Counted from the stretch's first letter, positions 7,273-17,533 are shown. The stretch is DNA of 64,000 nucleotides from Streptomyces hygroscopicus (GCA_002021875.1 CP018627.1:1426001-1490000); one strand, 5' to 3'. The notes: generated from the sequence alone by a model not told the origin. Made by a program: numbers and translations.

Positions 7273-9450
7273 TCATGTCACGGCGATGACTCCCGCGTCC
7301 GTGCCCGCCGGGGCGTACTCCGCGAGCCGCGCCCGCAGGCTGTCCTCGCGCTGCGGCTGGTACAGATCGTGGAAGGCGCCCAACTCGGCGCCGTCCTCGG
7401 CGCCCCGGCGGATCTCCTCCGCGCATCCGGCCGCCAACTGCCCGTAGACCGGTGTGCCGTACCGCTCGCCGCTGAACAGCGGCCGCACCCGCCACGCCTC
7501 CTCGGCCCCCACCAGATCCGGCTGGCAGCGGTAGCGGCGCGGGGTGCGCGAGCCCGGCGGCACATAGCTGAACCGCAGACACCCGACACCGCGCCGGGCC
7601 ACGTGCATCCGCCCGGTGAAGAGGCTGTTCTCGCCGACCTGTACGGCGTGGGTGTGCACTTCGCCGATGACGGTGGTGCGGTGGGCGTGCAGTACGGCGT
7701 GGGCGTGGCGGCAGTCCGGGGCGGACAGCGCCGGGCGGTCGTGTCCGGTGGCGTCCAGGATGGAGTCGCGGATGTGGAGGGCGAGCGGGTCGGTGTGCAC
7801 CTCCTCGCCGATGACCTCGATGGTGCCGAGGATGCTGCGCTCGATCTGGACGCATGCGGTGGTGCGCTCCAGCACCAGGCTGGGCTCGTCGGGCGAGCGC
7901 GGCTCGCACTCCGGCTCCAGGGACCAGCCGGGCACGAGGGTGCAGTGGCGCAGCACCACGGCGCCGACCGGCCCGGTGACATTGAGGCCGCGCCCCGCGA
8001 TCAGCAGCCCGTCCAGGACGATGCGCGGCGCCTGGCCACCGGTGTGCTCGGTCTCCTCCCGCGCCCGGATGTTGAGCGCGTCGGGACGGTTGCTGTACCA
8101 GTCCAGCAGCCGGATCACCGGCCGGGTGCCCTCGGCGGCGCGCAGTTCGAGACGGTCGCCCGGGTCCAGGTCGAAGTCGAGCTGCTCCTGGTAGGCGCCG
8201 CTGTGGGTGATCTCGATGATGCCCTCGGGGCCGCAACGCCCGCCCCGCCGGTCGTGCTGCCACTGCCGGTAGGCGTCCATGATCCGCTGATGGGCGCAGC
8301 CCGGCCCGACCCGGTAGACCTCCGCGGCCGGGGAGGTCTCGCGGTCGTCCCGCTCGTACTCCCCGCCGCCCATGTCGTCGGCGTACGCGTAGTGGTAGGT
8401 GACCCAGACGCCATGGCGCGGCGCCGCGCGCGAGCCGAAGGCGATCCGGCCGCGCTCGGGGTCGATGACCACCTGGCCGCGCTTGGCCCGGTAGCGCCAG
8501 TCCGTCAGATCGGCCACCACGATGTCCGACGGCGGCACGGGCTCGTCGTGGCCGTCCCGCCAGATGGTGAAGCTCTTGCCGGGCCCGTAATAGTCGAGGA
8601 GATGGTCCGCGAGCTGCCGGCGGCCGATGTACGCGGGCACATTGTCGAGGGCGGCGATGTGGGCCGCGGACGGCTCGGGTTCGGGCCGGGTCACCAGCGG
8701 GATGTCATTGCCGAGGATCGAGAAGGTGTAGAGGTTGCGGGCCCGGTCGATGCAGTACGCGGGCGCCTTGGTCACCTGGTACGGCTTCAGCCGCCAGACG
8801 AACAGCCCGACCCCGGCCGGGGTGTGGCCGCCCTGCCTGCGGCGGGAGCCCGCGCGCCGTACGTCCACCGAGCGCGCCACCGTCCCGAACGGCCCGCCCG
8901 CCAGGTCCAGCGCCGCCCCGTCCCGCAGATCGGCGAGCCGGCCCCGGGAGAGCCTGCGCAGGTCCGCCGCCGCGCCGCCCGTCCCGCCGTAGAGCTTGAC
9001 CGGCTGCTGGTGCGCGGTGAGCCGGGAGAACTCCACGGCGCGGGCGGGCCATCCGGCCACCGAGGCGGAGAGCTCCTCCAGCAGCGCGAGCGTGCCCTTG
9101 CGCCGCCGGCCCGCCACGGTGGCGGCGACGTCGCGGCGCGGCGCCAGTGCCTCGGCCAGCCGCGCCCGGGACGCGTCCGGCGGCCCGCCGTCGCGCAGCC
9201 CGGTGGCCAGGACCCGTTCGTAGCCGGGCAGCGGGCGGTAGCCCACCAGATCGCCGAGGTAGGGCAGCACCCATGCGGTGGCGGTCTCCACGAACCAGTC
9301 GTCGTACTGTCGCTCGGCCCCCTCGCGTACGCGATCGACCTGCTCGGCGAGCACGGCGAGCAGGGCGCGCAGAGGCTCGCCCGCCTCGGCGTCCCTGAGG
9401 CGATGCCACTGCGGAAGCAGCTCGGCGAGCCCGTCCGGCTCCCTGCTCAT
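7273..9450 (-). CDS. eCIS baseplate-associated right-handed beta-helix protein
   Basis: A 725-aa protein. The N-terminal third, with LAELLPQWHRLRDAEAGEPL and FVETATAWVLPYLGDLVGYR, is the tail-protein region shared by baseplate-associated proteins in actinobacterial injection systems. The central and C-terminal part (about 430-640) shows short parallel-strand repeats such as IVLDGLLIAGRGLNVTGP, AVVLRHCTLVPG and LALHIRDSILDATG, typical of a pectate-lyase-like beta-helix. The ATG at 9450 overlaps the upstream stop (ATGA, 9447-9450), and its own stop overlaps a possible start of the next gene. By position it belongs to the outer baseplate; receptor binding or a fibre-like role is only an inference, as no separate tail-fibre gene is present. 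Confidence 0.75.
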   Translation of the reverse strand: MSREPDGLAELLPQWHRLRDAEAGEPLRALLAVLAEQVDRVREGAERQYDDWFVETATAWVLPYLGDLVGYRPLPGYERVLATGLRDGGPPDASRARLAEALAPRRDVAATVAGRRRKGTLALLEELSASVAGWPARAVEFSRLTAHQQPVKLYGGTGGAAADLRRLSRGRLADLRDGAALDLAGGPFGTVARSVDVRRAGSRRRQGGHTPAGVGLFVWRLKPYQVTKAPAYCIDRARNLYTFSILGNDIPLVTRPEPEPSAAHIAALDNVPAYIGRRQLADHLLDYYGPGKSFTIWRDGHDEPVPPSDIVVADLTDWRYRAKRGQVVIDPERGRIAFGSRAAPRHGVWVTYHYAYADDMGGGEYERDDRETSPAAEVYRVGPGCAHQRIMDAYRQWQHDRRGGRCGPEGIIEITHSGAYQEQLDFDLDPGDRLELRAAEGTRPVIRLLDWYSNRPDALNIRAREETEHTGGQAPRIVLDGLLIAGRGLNVTGPVGAVVLRHCTLVPGWSLEPECEPRSPDEPSLVLERTTACVQIERSILGTIEVIGEEVHTDPLALHIRDSILDATGHDRPALSAPDCRHAHAVLHAHRTTVIGEVHTHAVQVGENSLFTGRMHVARRGVGCLRFSYVPPGSRTPRRYRCQPDLVGAEEAWRVRPLFSGERYGTPVYGQLAAGCAEEIRRGAEDGAELGAFHDLYQPQREDSLRARLAEYAPAGTDAGVIAVT

Positions 9451-12400
9451 GAGGTGACCTCCGTAAGGATCAGCGTGTCCGGGACATCGGGTGAGAGCAG
9501 CGCGAGCCGCGCCGGGCGGATGCCACGGAAGACGGACACCGAGCGGCCCTTGGCGAGCCGGCGGGTGTCGGTGATGTCGGGGTTGAGGCGCAGCAGTTCG
9601 GCGAGCGGGATGCCGTGGCGTGCGGCGATGTCGGTGAGCGTCTCGCCGTCCGTGGCGGTGACCCGGTAGGTGTCCTCCGCGTACTCGGCGGGCCGGGCGG
9701 GGACCACCGCGCTGGGCTCGGTGAGCCGGCCGGCCAGGTCGGCCAGCTCCTGCGGGGTGCTGGAGGCCGGGACGCCGGTGAAGGCGTCCACGTCCACATA
9801 GTCCACACCGGGCACCGACTGGGCGGTGGCCAGGACCTCGGAGAGCACGGCAGGCTGCCCCAACTCGCGCCCTGGATAACCGAGTTCGCGCAGCAGGGCC
9901 TGGCGCAGCCGGGGTTCGACCAGCTCCCAGGAGTGGTCCGGCGCCACCTTCACCCGCGCCACCAGCACCAGCAGCACGAGCTCGCGCACATCCACCCGGA
10001 CCGGCAGCCGGGTGTCCCCGTAGGCGGCCAGCGAGGTGCGCAGGGCGCGCAGCACCTCCGCGTCCTCGCCGATCGGCGCGTCGTCCACCCCGGCCACGGT
10101 CACCTGGAGCACCTTGCGCCGCCCGTCGAACAGTTCGCGGGCCAGGGCCCGGCCGATGCCCGCGCGGGATCGGGCGAAGTCCTCGTAGTCCTGGAGGGAG
10201 ACCAGCCGGTCGAGCGCGGAGACCGCGAGCGGGACGGTGCGCCGGGTCATCCCCGGACCGTCGCCGTCCGCGCCGCCGGTGGCGGGCTGCGGGTTGGTGA
10301 CGGCGGTGACACCGAGGGGCCGGGTCAGTGCCTGGGTGACGCGGTCCGCGGGGACGTTGGCGGCCTTGCCGGTGCCGAAGCGGTAGCGGGCCCGTACGTT
10401 CTCGTGGCCGCTGGGCAGCCGGGCGCCGTGCACCCCGTCGCCGAAGGTCACCGTGGTGCGCCCGTCGCCGGTGGTCCCGGTGACGTAGACGCGCCCGTGC
10501 GGTCCGCGTCCGGCGAGGCTGTCCACCCGGTGCCACAGCAGCCCGTCGACCCGTATGTCGAGGGCGGGGGTGGCGCCCAGCGGGTTGTCCGCTGGGAGCC
10601 AGGTCAGTGGCGACTGCCACAGCGCGAAGGTCTGGTTGGCCAGGGCGGGGTCGCCACTGCCGATGGCCTCGTCACGGCTCTCGCCGTGGGTGGCGGGCAC
10701 CACGTTGCCCTGGACGCGGACCGTCTCCCGGCGGTAGCGGTAGGCCAGGTCGGCGGTGAGGGTGAGGGTGGTGTGGACGTGGTCGCCGGGCAGTTCGGGG
10801 TCGACGCGCTGGTCCACGGCGGCGATCACCGCCGGCTCCGTGCCCCGGACCCCCGTCGGGCCGCCCGGACCGGCCGGACCCGGGATGTCGGTGCGCTCAC
10901 CGGAGACGATGATCCGGCGGCCGGGCCGCAGCCCGTCGTACAGCTCGGCGAGCTCGATCTCGTTGCCGTGCACATCCTCGCCCAGCGGCTCGTCCGCCGG
11001 ACGCAGCGGCTCACCGCCCGCGTGCACGGTGGTGTCGCGGATCGCGGAGAGCACCACATCGTGTTCGTCGAGCCACGGGTCGGCGAGCGTGAGCTGGGTG
11101 CCGCGGCCGGTGATGCCGTAGTTGGTGTACGCGGCGGTGCGCACGGCGACGACGCGGGTGGTGACGAAGGCGAGGTTGTTGTCGCCCGGGATGCCGTCCG
11201 GCTCGCCGGAGCCCTTGCGGGGGCGCTCGATGGCCACCCAGCTCCCGACGGTGATGGAGTTCTGGACCGAATCCAGCGGCAGGACATAGCGGTTGGCGGG
11301 CTCCGGCACGGTGGCGATGCCGATCTCGACGGCCGGGGGCTCACTGCCGGGGGTGAACCGCAGCGTCAGTTCGTAGGAGCCGTAGGTGATCTGCTTCGGA
11401 GGTTCGCCACGGCTCAGCATCCACTGCTGGGTCTCTCCGTTGTCCACGACCACATGCACCCGGCCGTCCTCGGCGGGCCGGGACACGAACAGGGTGAGCG
11501 CGGGCAGTCCGGGCAGCAGGGTGGCGGTGACACCGGGCTCCTGCGAGTCGGTGGGACGGCTTCTGAGCCAGCCCAGGTCATGGTCCTGGCCGAGGCGGGT
11601 GGAGAGCTGGACCTTCCCGGGGCCGAGGTCGAACTCGGCGCTCTGCGGCAGGTTTTCGCTACGCTGCCACGACGTCCCGGTCTCGATGTGCTGGAACTCC
11701 GCCTTCATCGGCACCTTGCCCGCCGTGTCGTACACGATCCGTACGGCGGTCAGCTCACCGCCGGTCAGCGGCCAGTCGGTCTGCCGGATGACCCGGCCCC
11801 GGTCGTCCTGCACCGGCTTGAGCGGCGCCATCGCCCCGAAGGGCGCGGCCGTCACCCGCATCGCCAGCAGCTCGCGCAGCAGCGGGACGGTCCCCGGCGC
11901 GGCGGTGACGGCCGGGGCGGCCCGGCGCCAGGCCGCGTACATCCCGCTCGCCACCCTCGGGTCGAGGGCCGAGAGCAGCCCGGCGGCCAGGTCGGAGCCC
12001 GGCCCGAAGAGCCGCCGCGGATCGTGCGCCGCCGTGGAGCGGGCGCCGGACGGGGGCCGTACGACGCGGGTGCGCAGGGCGGGGAGAACGGCGCCGAGCG
12101 CGCGTACGGCGGCGGAGCCGTGGGCGGCACCGGTGGCGTAGGTCCTGGCCCCGAAGCCGTCGCTCCCGGGGGCGAAGCCGGGGGTCCCGGGGGCGCTGTC
12201 GGCCGCGGGCCGGTCCTCGGCGAGCTGAGACCTCAGCCGCACCTCGCCGGGCCCGGAGGAGTCCAACTCCCCCGCGTGCTCGCGCAGTTGGCCGATCACC
12301 GCCTCCAGCCGCTCGAACCAGGCCGCGACCTCCTCGTACGGGGCGGCCAGCACCTGCGCCTCCGCCAGCCGGTCATGCGGTTCGGCGAGCCGCCGGGCGA

Positions 12401-13415
12401 GCTGCGCGGGCGTGGTGATCCCGTCCAGGTCGGCTCGCAGCGGCGCCAGCACCTGCGCGTCGAACTCCTCGATCAGGCGGCTGACGGGACGCGGGTTGGG
12501 GTGGTCGGGCGCGGGCTCGGCGTCCCCCCGGTCGTCCGGGTCCTCGCCCGCCTCCGGGTCGGTGATCCACCGGCGTACCTCGTCCACCAGCTCCTTGAGG
12601 GACGGCGGGGCGGAATCCGGCAGCCCGATCGCCGTCACGTCCTCGTCGCGGTCGACGGTCACGCGAGCGACCGGCAGCAGCTGCTGCCGACCGCCACTCC
12701 CGGACTCCGCCGTCCCGCCGAAGACGAAGAGCAGCTTGTCGCCGACGGTCAGCCCGAGCGAGGTCCCCGAGACCAGCAGCTCCGAACGGCGCCGCAGGTC
12801 GTCGGGGCCGATCAGGGCCGGTCGGCGGCGGCGCACCGCCAGTTCGTTCCAGGCCCAGCGGGCGGCCAGGTCCTCGCTCGTCTCGAAGGTCTGCGACTCC
12901 TCGTCGGAGGCCGCCGGGACGCTGTGGCTGATGGCCCCGCGCGGAATCGTCACCACCACGTCCTCGGCACGCGGATCCCGGTCCAGGGTGTACGCGAGGT
13001 GGGTGTCGGCGGCCACGCCCGGCCGTGGCACATGCCCGACCAGCCGCCCCAGGAGGGCGAGCGAGCGGTGGTCATGGGCGGTGCGCAGATAGCCCTCGTC
13101 GGCGATCCGCTCGGAGTGGAAGGTCAGCAGGTCGCCCAGGACCGCCCAGGCGTCCAGCAGTCCGATGGCCGGGTCATCCGGGGTGCGCACCGTCAGGCCA
13201 CGCAGCGCGGGGTAGGCGGGCGAGGCGAGCCGGTCGAGCATGGCGGCCAGGAAGGTGCCGTAGTCGCCGACGCGATAGTCCAGGGCGGTGCGGCCGGGCG
13301 GGTTGTGCGGGGCCGCGGGAGCCCGGCGCTCGTCGTGGCCGCCGCAGCCGCAGGCACAGGCGTCGGAGCGGACGTGGCCGGGGTGGTGGCCGGGGTGGTC
13401 GGGGTGGTCGCTCAT
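9447..13415 (-). CDS. Large eCIS baseplate protein (gp7/Afp12-like position) with C-terminal LysM
   Basis: A 1,322-aa baseplate wedge protein. The N-terminus carries a Cys/His-rich segment (DACACGCGGHDE). The region from about residue 45, TALDYRVGDYGTFLAAMLDR followed by LRGLTVRTPDDPAIGLLDAW, matches the opening of putative baseplate assembly proteins of contractile systems. About residues 940-1240 resemble the gpJ-like baseplate fold (SALDRLVSLQDYEDFARSRA, GIGRALARELFDG). A LysM-like module closes the protein (YRVTATDGETLTDIAARHGI, LLRLNPDITDTRRLAKG). Start: the ATG at 13415 overlaps the upstream stop as ATGA. It pairs with the adjacent 1,070-aa protein as the two large wedge components. Confidence 0.85.
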   Translation of the reverse strand: MSDHPDHPGHHPGHVRSDACACGCGGHDERRAPAAPHNPPGRTALDYRVGDYGTFLAAMLDRLASPAYPALRGLTVRTPDDPAIGLLDAWAVLGDLLTFHSERIADEGYLRTAHDHRSLALLGRLVGHVPRPGVAADTHLAYTLDRDPRAEDVVVTIPRGAISHSVPAASDEESQTFETSEDLAARWAWNELAVRRRRPALIGPDDLRRRSELLVSGTSLGLTVGDKLLFVFGGTAESGSGGRQQLLPVARVTVDRDEDVTAIGLPDSAPPSLKELVDEVRRWITDPEAGEDPDDRGDAEPAPDHPNPRPVSRLIEEFDAQVLAPLRADLDGITTPAQLARRLAEPHDRLAEAQVLAAPYEEVAAWFERLEAVIGQLREHAGELDSSGPGEVRLRSQLAEDRPAADSAPGTPGFAPGSDGFGARTYATGAAHGSAAVRALGAVLPALRTRVVRPPSGARSTAAHDPRRLFGPGSDLAAGLLSALDPRVASGMYAAWRRAAPAVTAAPGTVPLLRELLAMRVTAAPFGAMAPLKPVQDDRGRVIRQTDWPLTGGELTAVRIVYDTAGKVPMKAEFQHIETGTSWQRSENLPQSAEFDLGPGKVQLSTRLGQDHDLGWLRSRPTDSQEPGVTATLLPGLPALTLFVSRPAEDGRVHVVVDNGETQQWMLSRGEPPKQITYGSYELTLRFTPGSEPPAVEIGIATVPEPANRYVLPLDSVQNSITVGSWVAIERPRKGSGEPDGIPGDNNLAFVTTRVVAVRTAAYTNYGITGRGTQLTLADPWLDEHDVVLSAIRDTTVHAGGEPLRPADEPLGEDVHGNEIELAELYDGLRPGRRIIVSGERTDIPGPAGPGGPTGVRGTEPAVIAAVDQRVDPELPGDHVHTTLTLTADLAYRYRRETVRVQGNVVPATHGESRDEAIGSGDPALANQTFALWQSPLTWLPADNPLGATPALDIRVDGLLWHRVDSLAGRGPHGRVYVTGTTGDGRTTVTFGDGVHGARLPSGHENVRARYRFGTGKAANVPADRVTQALTRPLGVTAVTNPQPATGGADGDGPGMTRRTVPLAVSALDRLVSLQDYEDFARSRAGIGRALARELFDGRRKVLQVTVAGVDDAPIGEDAEVLRALRTSLAAYGDTRLPVRVDVRELVLLVLVARVKVAPDHSWELVEPRLRQALLRELGYPGRELGQPAVLSEVLATAQSVPGVDYVDVDAFTGVPASSTPQELADLAGRLTEPSAVVPARPAEYAEDTYRVTATDGETLTDIAARHGIPLAELLRLNPDITDTRRLAKGRSVSVFRGIRPARLALLSPDVPDTLILTEVTS

Positions 13416-16400
13416 CGGGCCCCCTTCAGCTCGATGACCAGGCGGCCGTTCTCGGGCCGGTCGGGGTCGTTGTCGCATTGGGCGATCTCCAGGGGGCCGA
13501 GGCGCAGGATGCCGTCCTCCAGCGCCTCGCCGTGCGTGGTCTCGTACGAGGTACCGTCATCGGGCCCCTTCGGTCCCTCCAGCCCCTCGTGCCACAGCCG
13601 TCGCAGCCGGGTGACCTCGACGCTCAGTACCCCCGGCACCGCCGCGGCGACGGCCACCAACCGGCTGAGCCGCACCGGTTCGCCGAACGTCAGGGCGTCG
13701 GGGTGGAAGAAGCCGAGCCGCCCGCCGGAGAACCGGCGGCTGCCCAGCGCCCGGTAGAGCTCGGCGAGGATCTGCCCGTGCTGATGCCCGGGCGCGGCGC
13801 ACACCGCGAGCGCGATGTCCAACGGCACGGCGCGGGCCGGACCGACCACCAGGTCATGTCCGATCCGGCGGTAGCCCTCCAGTGCGTGCGCGACCGAGTC
13901 GAGGAGGTCGGGGGGCGGTTCCCCGGTCCCGTACGCGTCGATGGCGATGTGCGCCTCCTGCACGCTGCCGGTCCAGCGGATCTCCGCCGCCGCGCGCTGC
14001 ACTCCGGGCAGCCCGGAGGCGAGCGCCGCGTAGTCCTCGGCGGTGATGGCCCGGTGCCGGGTGCGCTTCAGGTCGAGCGGGGCGAGCTGGCGGACCTGCT
14101 CGACCGGCTCGGGCTCGGTGCCGCCGACGGCGGGCAGCGGATTGCGTACACCCGCCACGGGCATGGGCTGCCCGGTGGCGGCCTTTCCTCGCGATTCCGG
14201 ATCCCGGCACAGCACCAGGTGGTTGATGGCCTCGGGGCCGACGTTGCCCGCCGTGCCGCCGCCGACCCGGTAGTGGACCGCGAGCCGCGCCCCGGGCGCC
14301 GGTTCGGCACCGTACCGGCCGTCGCCGAAGCGCAGCGCGATGCGGCCGTCGTCCTCCAGCTCCCCGACGAAGTGGCGGTCCCGGGGGCCGGAGCCCAGCA
14401 GATCGCGGCGCGGTGTCCACGTCTCGCCGTCGGCTTCGATCCGTACGGCGGGGAGCGCGGCCCGTGGATCCTGGACGAGGGCGGCGGCCGGCCCGTGCAG
14501 CACCGGGTCCCCGGGGCGCAGCCCGGCCGCGTACGCCCGGCCCCAACTGTGCGCGATCTCCCAGGCGATGCGCCCGTCCAGGACGGTGCCCGCCCGGGCC
14601 CTGGCGGTCAGTGCGCGAAGGCGCCTCAGCTTGGTGTCGAGCAGCCGGTCGCGGCGGTGCAGCAGCTCGCGCAGCGCCCGGACGGGGTGGCGGGCCAGTT
14701 GGAGGCGCTCCAGGACGCGCAGCCCGAACAGGACGGTGAGCTCGGCGATCTCCTCGTCCGAGAGCCCGTCGCGGTCGCGGGCGCTGCGCCACAGCTCGGT
14801 GAGCCGCTGCCGCACCCGCCCCGGGATGGCGGCCAGGTGCTCGGCCTGTCCGGCGGCGATATGGCGTGGATCGGGGAAGGGCACGGCCTGGGTGACGGGC
14901 GCCTGGTGCAGTACGGGCCTGAAGCGCGGCACGATCCCCGGGTAGACGGACTGGGCGAGAAGTGTCCGCAGGGCTTCGGCCTGGGCGTACGCGGTGCCGG
15001 GCACGACCTTCTCGCGCCGCTGCCCGGCCGACTCCAGGCCGATCCCGGCCCGGCCGGTCGCCTCGAGGCCGACGGTGGTGAACAGCTCCCGTACGTCCTC
15101 GGCGGTCAGTGGCCGCCCGTGGCGGGCCCGGTCCAGCAGGGCGTCGATGAGCCGTGCGGGCGCGTTCCCGGCGTCCTTGTCGAAACAGCCGAAGGCGGGC
15201 GGCTCGCAGGAGCCGACGACGGCGGGGACGGGCGGCACGGTGAAGGTCTCCGGTGTGCCGCAGCAGAAGGTCAACGAGCGCCCGTGGTCGACGAGCACCA
15301 CATTGCCGCGTGCCACGCTGACGTCCTCGATGGGCGCGCAGTCCCTACCGCCCCGGGTGGCCAGGCACAGCGGGAAGGCCAGCGCGTCCTCCCGCGCCCA
15401 GGTGACCTCCAGCACCGGCTGATCGGCGAGCCGGTCGACGGCGGGGGTGACGGAGGTGAGGCGCACGGCCTGCCGGTGCGACGGGTCGGCGTCGCCGGGC
15501 GTTCCGGAGCGCGGCCCCCGCACCTCCTCGAAGAGCAGCAGATCGCCCGGGCGCAGGTCGATCGTGCGGGTCGCGCACTCCTCGTCGGCCCACGCGTCGC
15601 GCAGCGTGGCGGAGGTGGCGCCCGCGGGCAGCGAGCAGACCTCGCCACCCCAGGTCCACAGGCGGATGCGGTGGTGTTCCGGCCGCAGGTGGAGGGGCTG
15701 ACCGGTGACGACGGGCTCGAACACCTCCACCGATCCGCGCTCATCGAGCACGGCCAGCTCCCGGTCGTCCAGCACCGCCCCGATGTCCGGCCGGTCCAGC
15801 GGGCCGAGCGTACGGACGTCGACGGCGGCGAAGCGGTACTCCCCCGCGTCCAGGGTCAGCGGCTCGACCGTCTCCACGGTGACGAAGGCGCGGGCGTTGC
15901 AGCCGTCGTGCATCGCGTAGTCGATGAGCCGTGCGTGGCGGCGTACGGACACCCGGCGGCGGGCCGTGTCGAGATACGCCTCGGTGGCGACCGCGTCCTG
16001 CTGGTAGCTGATCTGGTCGGCGGTGTAGGCGAGCAGCTCGACCAGGGTGGTCCCGAGGTCGGCGGCGTTGCGCTCGATCCAGTCGGGGGTGGTCAGGCGG
16101 AGCCGGTCCAGGACGACCTGGCGGAGGGTGTCGTAGTCGCGTGCGGTGTAGTCGATGACGGGGGCGGGCGCGGTCCGGAAGGTGGCGGGGAGGTCGCCGC
16201 CCTCTTCCTTGCAGTCGAAGGGGGTGGGGCAGTCGGGCCGGAAGGTGAACTCGGCGGAGAAATACCGCTGGTCGAAGCCGGGGAAGGGCTCGGTGCCCGG
16301 CCGCCCGTAGGGATCGGTGTCCACGATGGAGAGCCGGTAGGCGGAGGTGTCCCCGGCCCGGTCGACGGTGACGTACAGCTTGTCGTCGAGCTCCGGGTCC

Positions 16401-16624
16401 TCCTCGCGCTCCACGGAGATCTCGAGGACGTCGATGCCGGTGATCCGGCGGCCACCGTCGATGCGTACGTTCTCCGGGCACAGGCCGTGCGGGGCCTTGC
16501 CGAGGAAGGTGACGGTGAGGGTGGTGCCCTGTTCAGTGCTGTCCCCGACCTCGACGGCGTCGACCCCGTTGAGATGGGCGGCCCTGATGAGGTCGCGCCG
16601 TGACCCGGCGGTCCGCTGGCTCAT
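13412..16624 (-). CDS. Large eCIS baseplate protein J-like (gp6/Afp11-like)
   Basis: A 1,070-aa baseplate wedge protein. The pattern VIDYTARDYDTLRQVVLDRL (about 155-175), LGTTLVELLAYTADQISYQQ and TARRRVSVRRHARLIDYAMH is the classical baseplate J N-terminal region. The C-terminal half contains YAALASGLPGVQRAAAEIRW, the typical gpJ core. It lies between gp25 and the LysM-bearing baseplate protein, matching the Afp9-11-12 order of other eCIS clusters. ATG start at 16624; its stop overlaps the next start. A 118-bp gap separates it from gp25 and holds a short direct repeat CCTTCGTCACTG. Confidence 0.9.
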   Translation of the reverse strand: MSQRTAGSRRDLIRAAHLNGVDAVEVGDSTEQGTTLTVTFLGKAPHGLCPENVRIDGGRRITGIDVLEISVEREEDPELDDKLYVTVDRAGDTSAYRLSIVDTDPYGRPGTEPFPGFDQRYFSAEFTFRPDCPTPFDCKEEGGDLPATFRTAPAPVIDYTARDYDTLRQVVLDRLRLTTPDWIERNAADLGTTLVELLAYTADQISYQQDAVATEAYLDTARRRVSVRRHARLIDYAMHDGCNARAFVTVETVEPLTLDAGEYRFAAVDVRTLGPLDRPDIGAVLDDRELAVLDERGSVEVFEPVVTGQPLHLRPEHHRIRLWTWGGEVCSLPAGATSATLRDAWADEECATRTIDLRPGDLLLFEEVRGPRSGTPGDADPSHRQAVRLTSVTPAVDRLADQPVLEVTWAREDALAFPLCLATRGGRDCAPIEDVSVARGNVVLVDHGRSLTFCCGTPETFTVPPVPAVVGSCEPPAFGCFDKDAGNAPARLIDALLDRARHGRPLTAEDVRELFTTVGLEATGRAGIGLESAGQRREKVVPGTAYAQAEALRTLLAQSVYPGIVPRFRPVLHQAPVTQAVPFPDPRHIAAGQAEHLAAIPGRVRQRLTELWRSARDRDGLSDEEIAELTVLFGLRVLERLQLARHPVRALRELLHRRDRLLDTKLRRLRALTARARAGTVLDGRIAWEIAHSWGRAYAAGLRPGDPVLHGPAAALVQDPRAALPAVRIEADGETWTPRRDLLGSGPRDRHFVGELEDDGRIALRFGDGRYGAEPAPGARLAVHYRVGGGTAGNVGPEAINHLVLCRDPESRGKAATGQPMPVAGVRNPLPAVGGTEPEPVEQVRQLAPLDLKRTRHRAITAEDYAALASGLPGVQRAAAEIRWTGSVQEAHIAIDAYGTGEPPPDLLDSVAHALEGYRRIGHDLVVGPARAVPLDIALAVCAAPGHQHGQILAELYRALGSRRFSGGRLGFFHPDALTFGEPVRLSRLVAVAAAVPGVLSVEVTRLRRLWHEGLEGPKGPDDGTSYETTHGEALEDGILRLGPLEIAQCDNDPDRPENGRLVIELKGAR

Positions 16625-16742
16625 GCCCCTCCCTCCCGCTCAGTCCTGGCCCGCTTCCCCGCGCGGGCTTCCTTCGTCACTGCTCGCCCCTTCGTCACTG
16701 CGCGGCTCCTCAGTCCGGCCCGCGCAGCGTGCCAAGACCCGC

Positions 16743-17156
16743 TCATGCGGACCCCCTCCCCTCGAACACCTCGTCGCGCAGACTGGCGGTGGCGCGCACC
16801 ACATACCGCAGATGGACACGCACGACGTTCTCCTCGCTGACCACGTCCAGGGACTCCACCTCGATCAGCTCGCCGAGCCAGCGCTGCAGCGACGCCTGGA
16901 CGGACAGCTCGACGGCGGAGGCCAGTTCGGGGCTGTTGGGCGTGAAGACGAGGTCGAGGAGGCCGCATCCGAAGTCGGGCCGCATGACGCGCTCGCCGGG
17001 GCTGGTGAAGAGCAACTGCTCGATCAGATCGCGTATGTGGTCGTCGTGGTCCGCGTGCGCGGTGCGTCCGCGCCGGTCGATCCGGAACGGGAAGGCGATG
17101 TCGGTCCGTACCGTGCTGGTCCTGCCGGTCCGTGTCCTGCCGGTCCGTGTCCTCAT
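16743..17156 (-). CDS. gp25-like baseplate wedge protein (Afp9/Pvc9-type)
   Basis: A 137-aa protein with the gp25/lysozyme-like baseplate fold seen in all contractile systems: TDIAFPFRIDRRGRTA, DHIRDLIEQLLFTSPGERVM, and RPDFGCGLLDLVFTPNSPEL are its hallmark segments (conserved EQ..TxxGER..RP.FG..L). The first 17 residues are a Thr/Arg repeat (RTRTGRTRTGRT) that looks like a recent short-repeat extension. The ATG at 17156 overlaps the stop of the PAAR-like gene by 4 nt (ATGA), chosen for that reason. It nucleates sheath assembly at the baseplate. Confidence 0.92.
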   Translation of the reverse strand: MRTRTGRTRTGRTSTVRTDIAFPFRIDRRGRTAHADHDDHIRDLIEQLLFTSPGERVMRPDFGCGLLDLVFTPNSPELASAVELSVQASLQRWLGELIEVESLDVVSEENVVRVHLRYVVRATASLRDEVFEGRGSA

Positions 17157-17497
17157 CCGCACCTCACCCCTTGCCGCGCGGCGGAGACGACGGGTGGCCC
17201 CTGCGGCACGAGCCCCGCGCTGAAGCACTGTGCCGAGGAGGTGTCGAGCAGTACGGGCACGCCGTCGATCAGCACCGCGTCGCGGTCCGGAAGCCACCGG
17301 ACGGTGGTGCACGGCAGCGGGACGCGGTCGACGGTGTGCGGGCAGCCGACGACCGTGAAGACGTCGTCGGCGGATGGCATGGGCTGCCCGTCGAGCCGCA
17401 CACCGGACGACGGAACGGATGCCGCCCGTACGCGTCCGCCGTGCGGGCAACTGATCACGGCGGTATGGCTGACGAGATTGCCGGAATTCCCGGACAC
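17153..17497 (-). CDS. PAAR-like spike-tip protein (Afp10/Pvc10 position)
   Basis: A 114-aa small beta-rich, cysteine-containing protein between the gp5-like spike and gp25, the usual place for the tip of the spike. Segments LVSHTAVISCPHGGRVRA, VFTVVGCPHTVDRVPLPC and VLIDGVPVLLDTSSAQC resemble PAAR-type repeats with paired Cys/His residues that could hold a metal at the apex. Family assignment rests mainly on size, Cys/His pattern and synteny. The stop is translationally coupled to gp25. Confidence 0.7.
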   Translation of the reverse strand: MSGNSGNLVSHTAVISCPHGGRVRAASVPSSGVRLDGQPMPSADDVFTVVGCPHTVDRVPLPCTTVRWLPDRDAVLIDGVPVLLDTSSAQCFSAGLVPQGPPVVSAARQGVRCG

Positions 17498-17533
17498 GTC
17501 CCTTGTCCCTCCCCGTTCTCGTGCTCTGGCTGG

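Noticed and set aside
9615..16603. Very long plus-strand open frames (over 1,100 codons each) opposite the baseplate genes
   Set aside because: They are antisense shadows caused by high GC; amino acid content is low-complexity Gly/Arg/Val and the minus strand encodes clear baseplate proteins.
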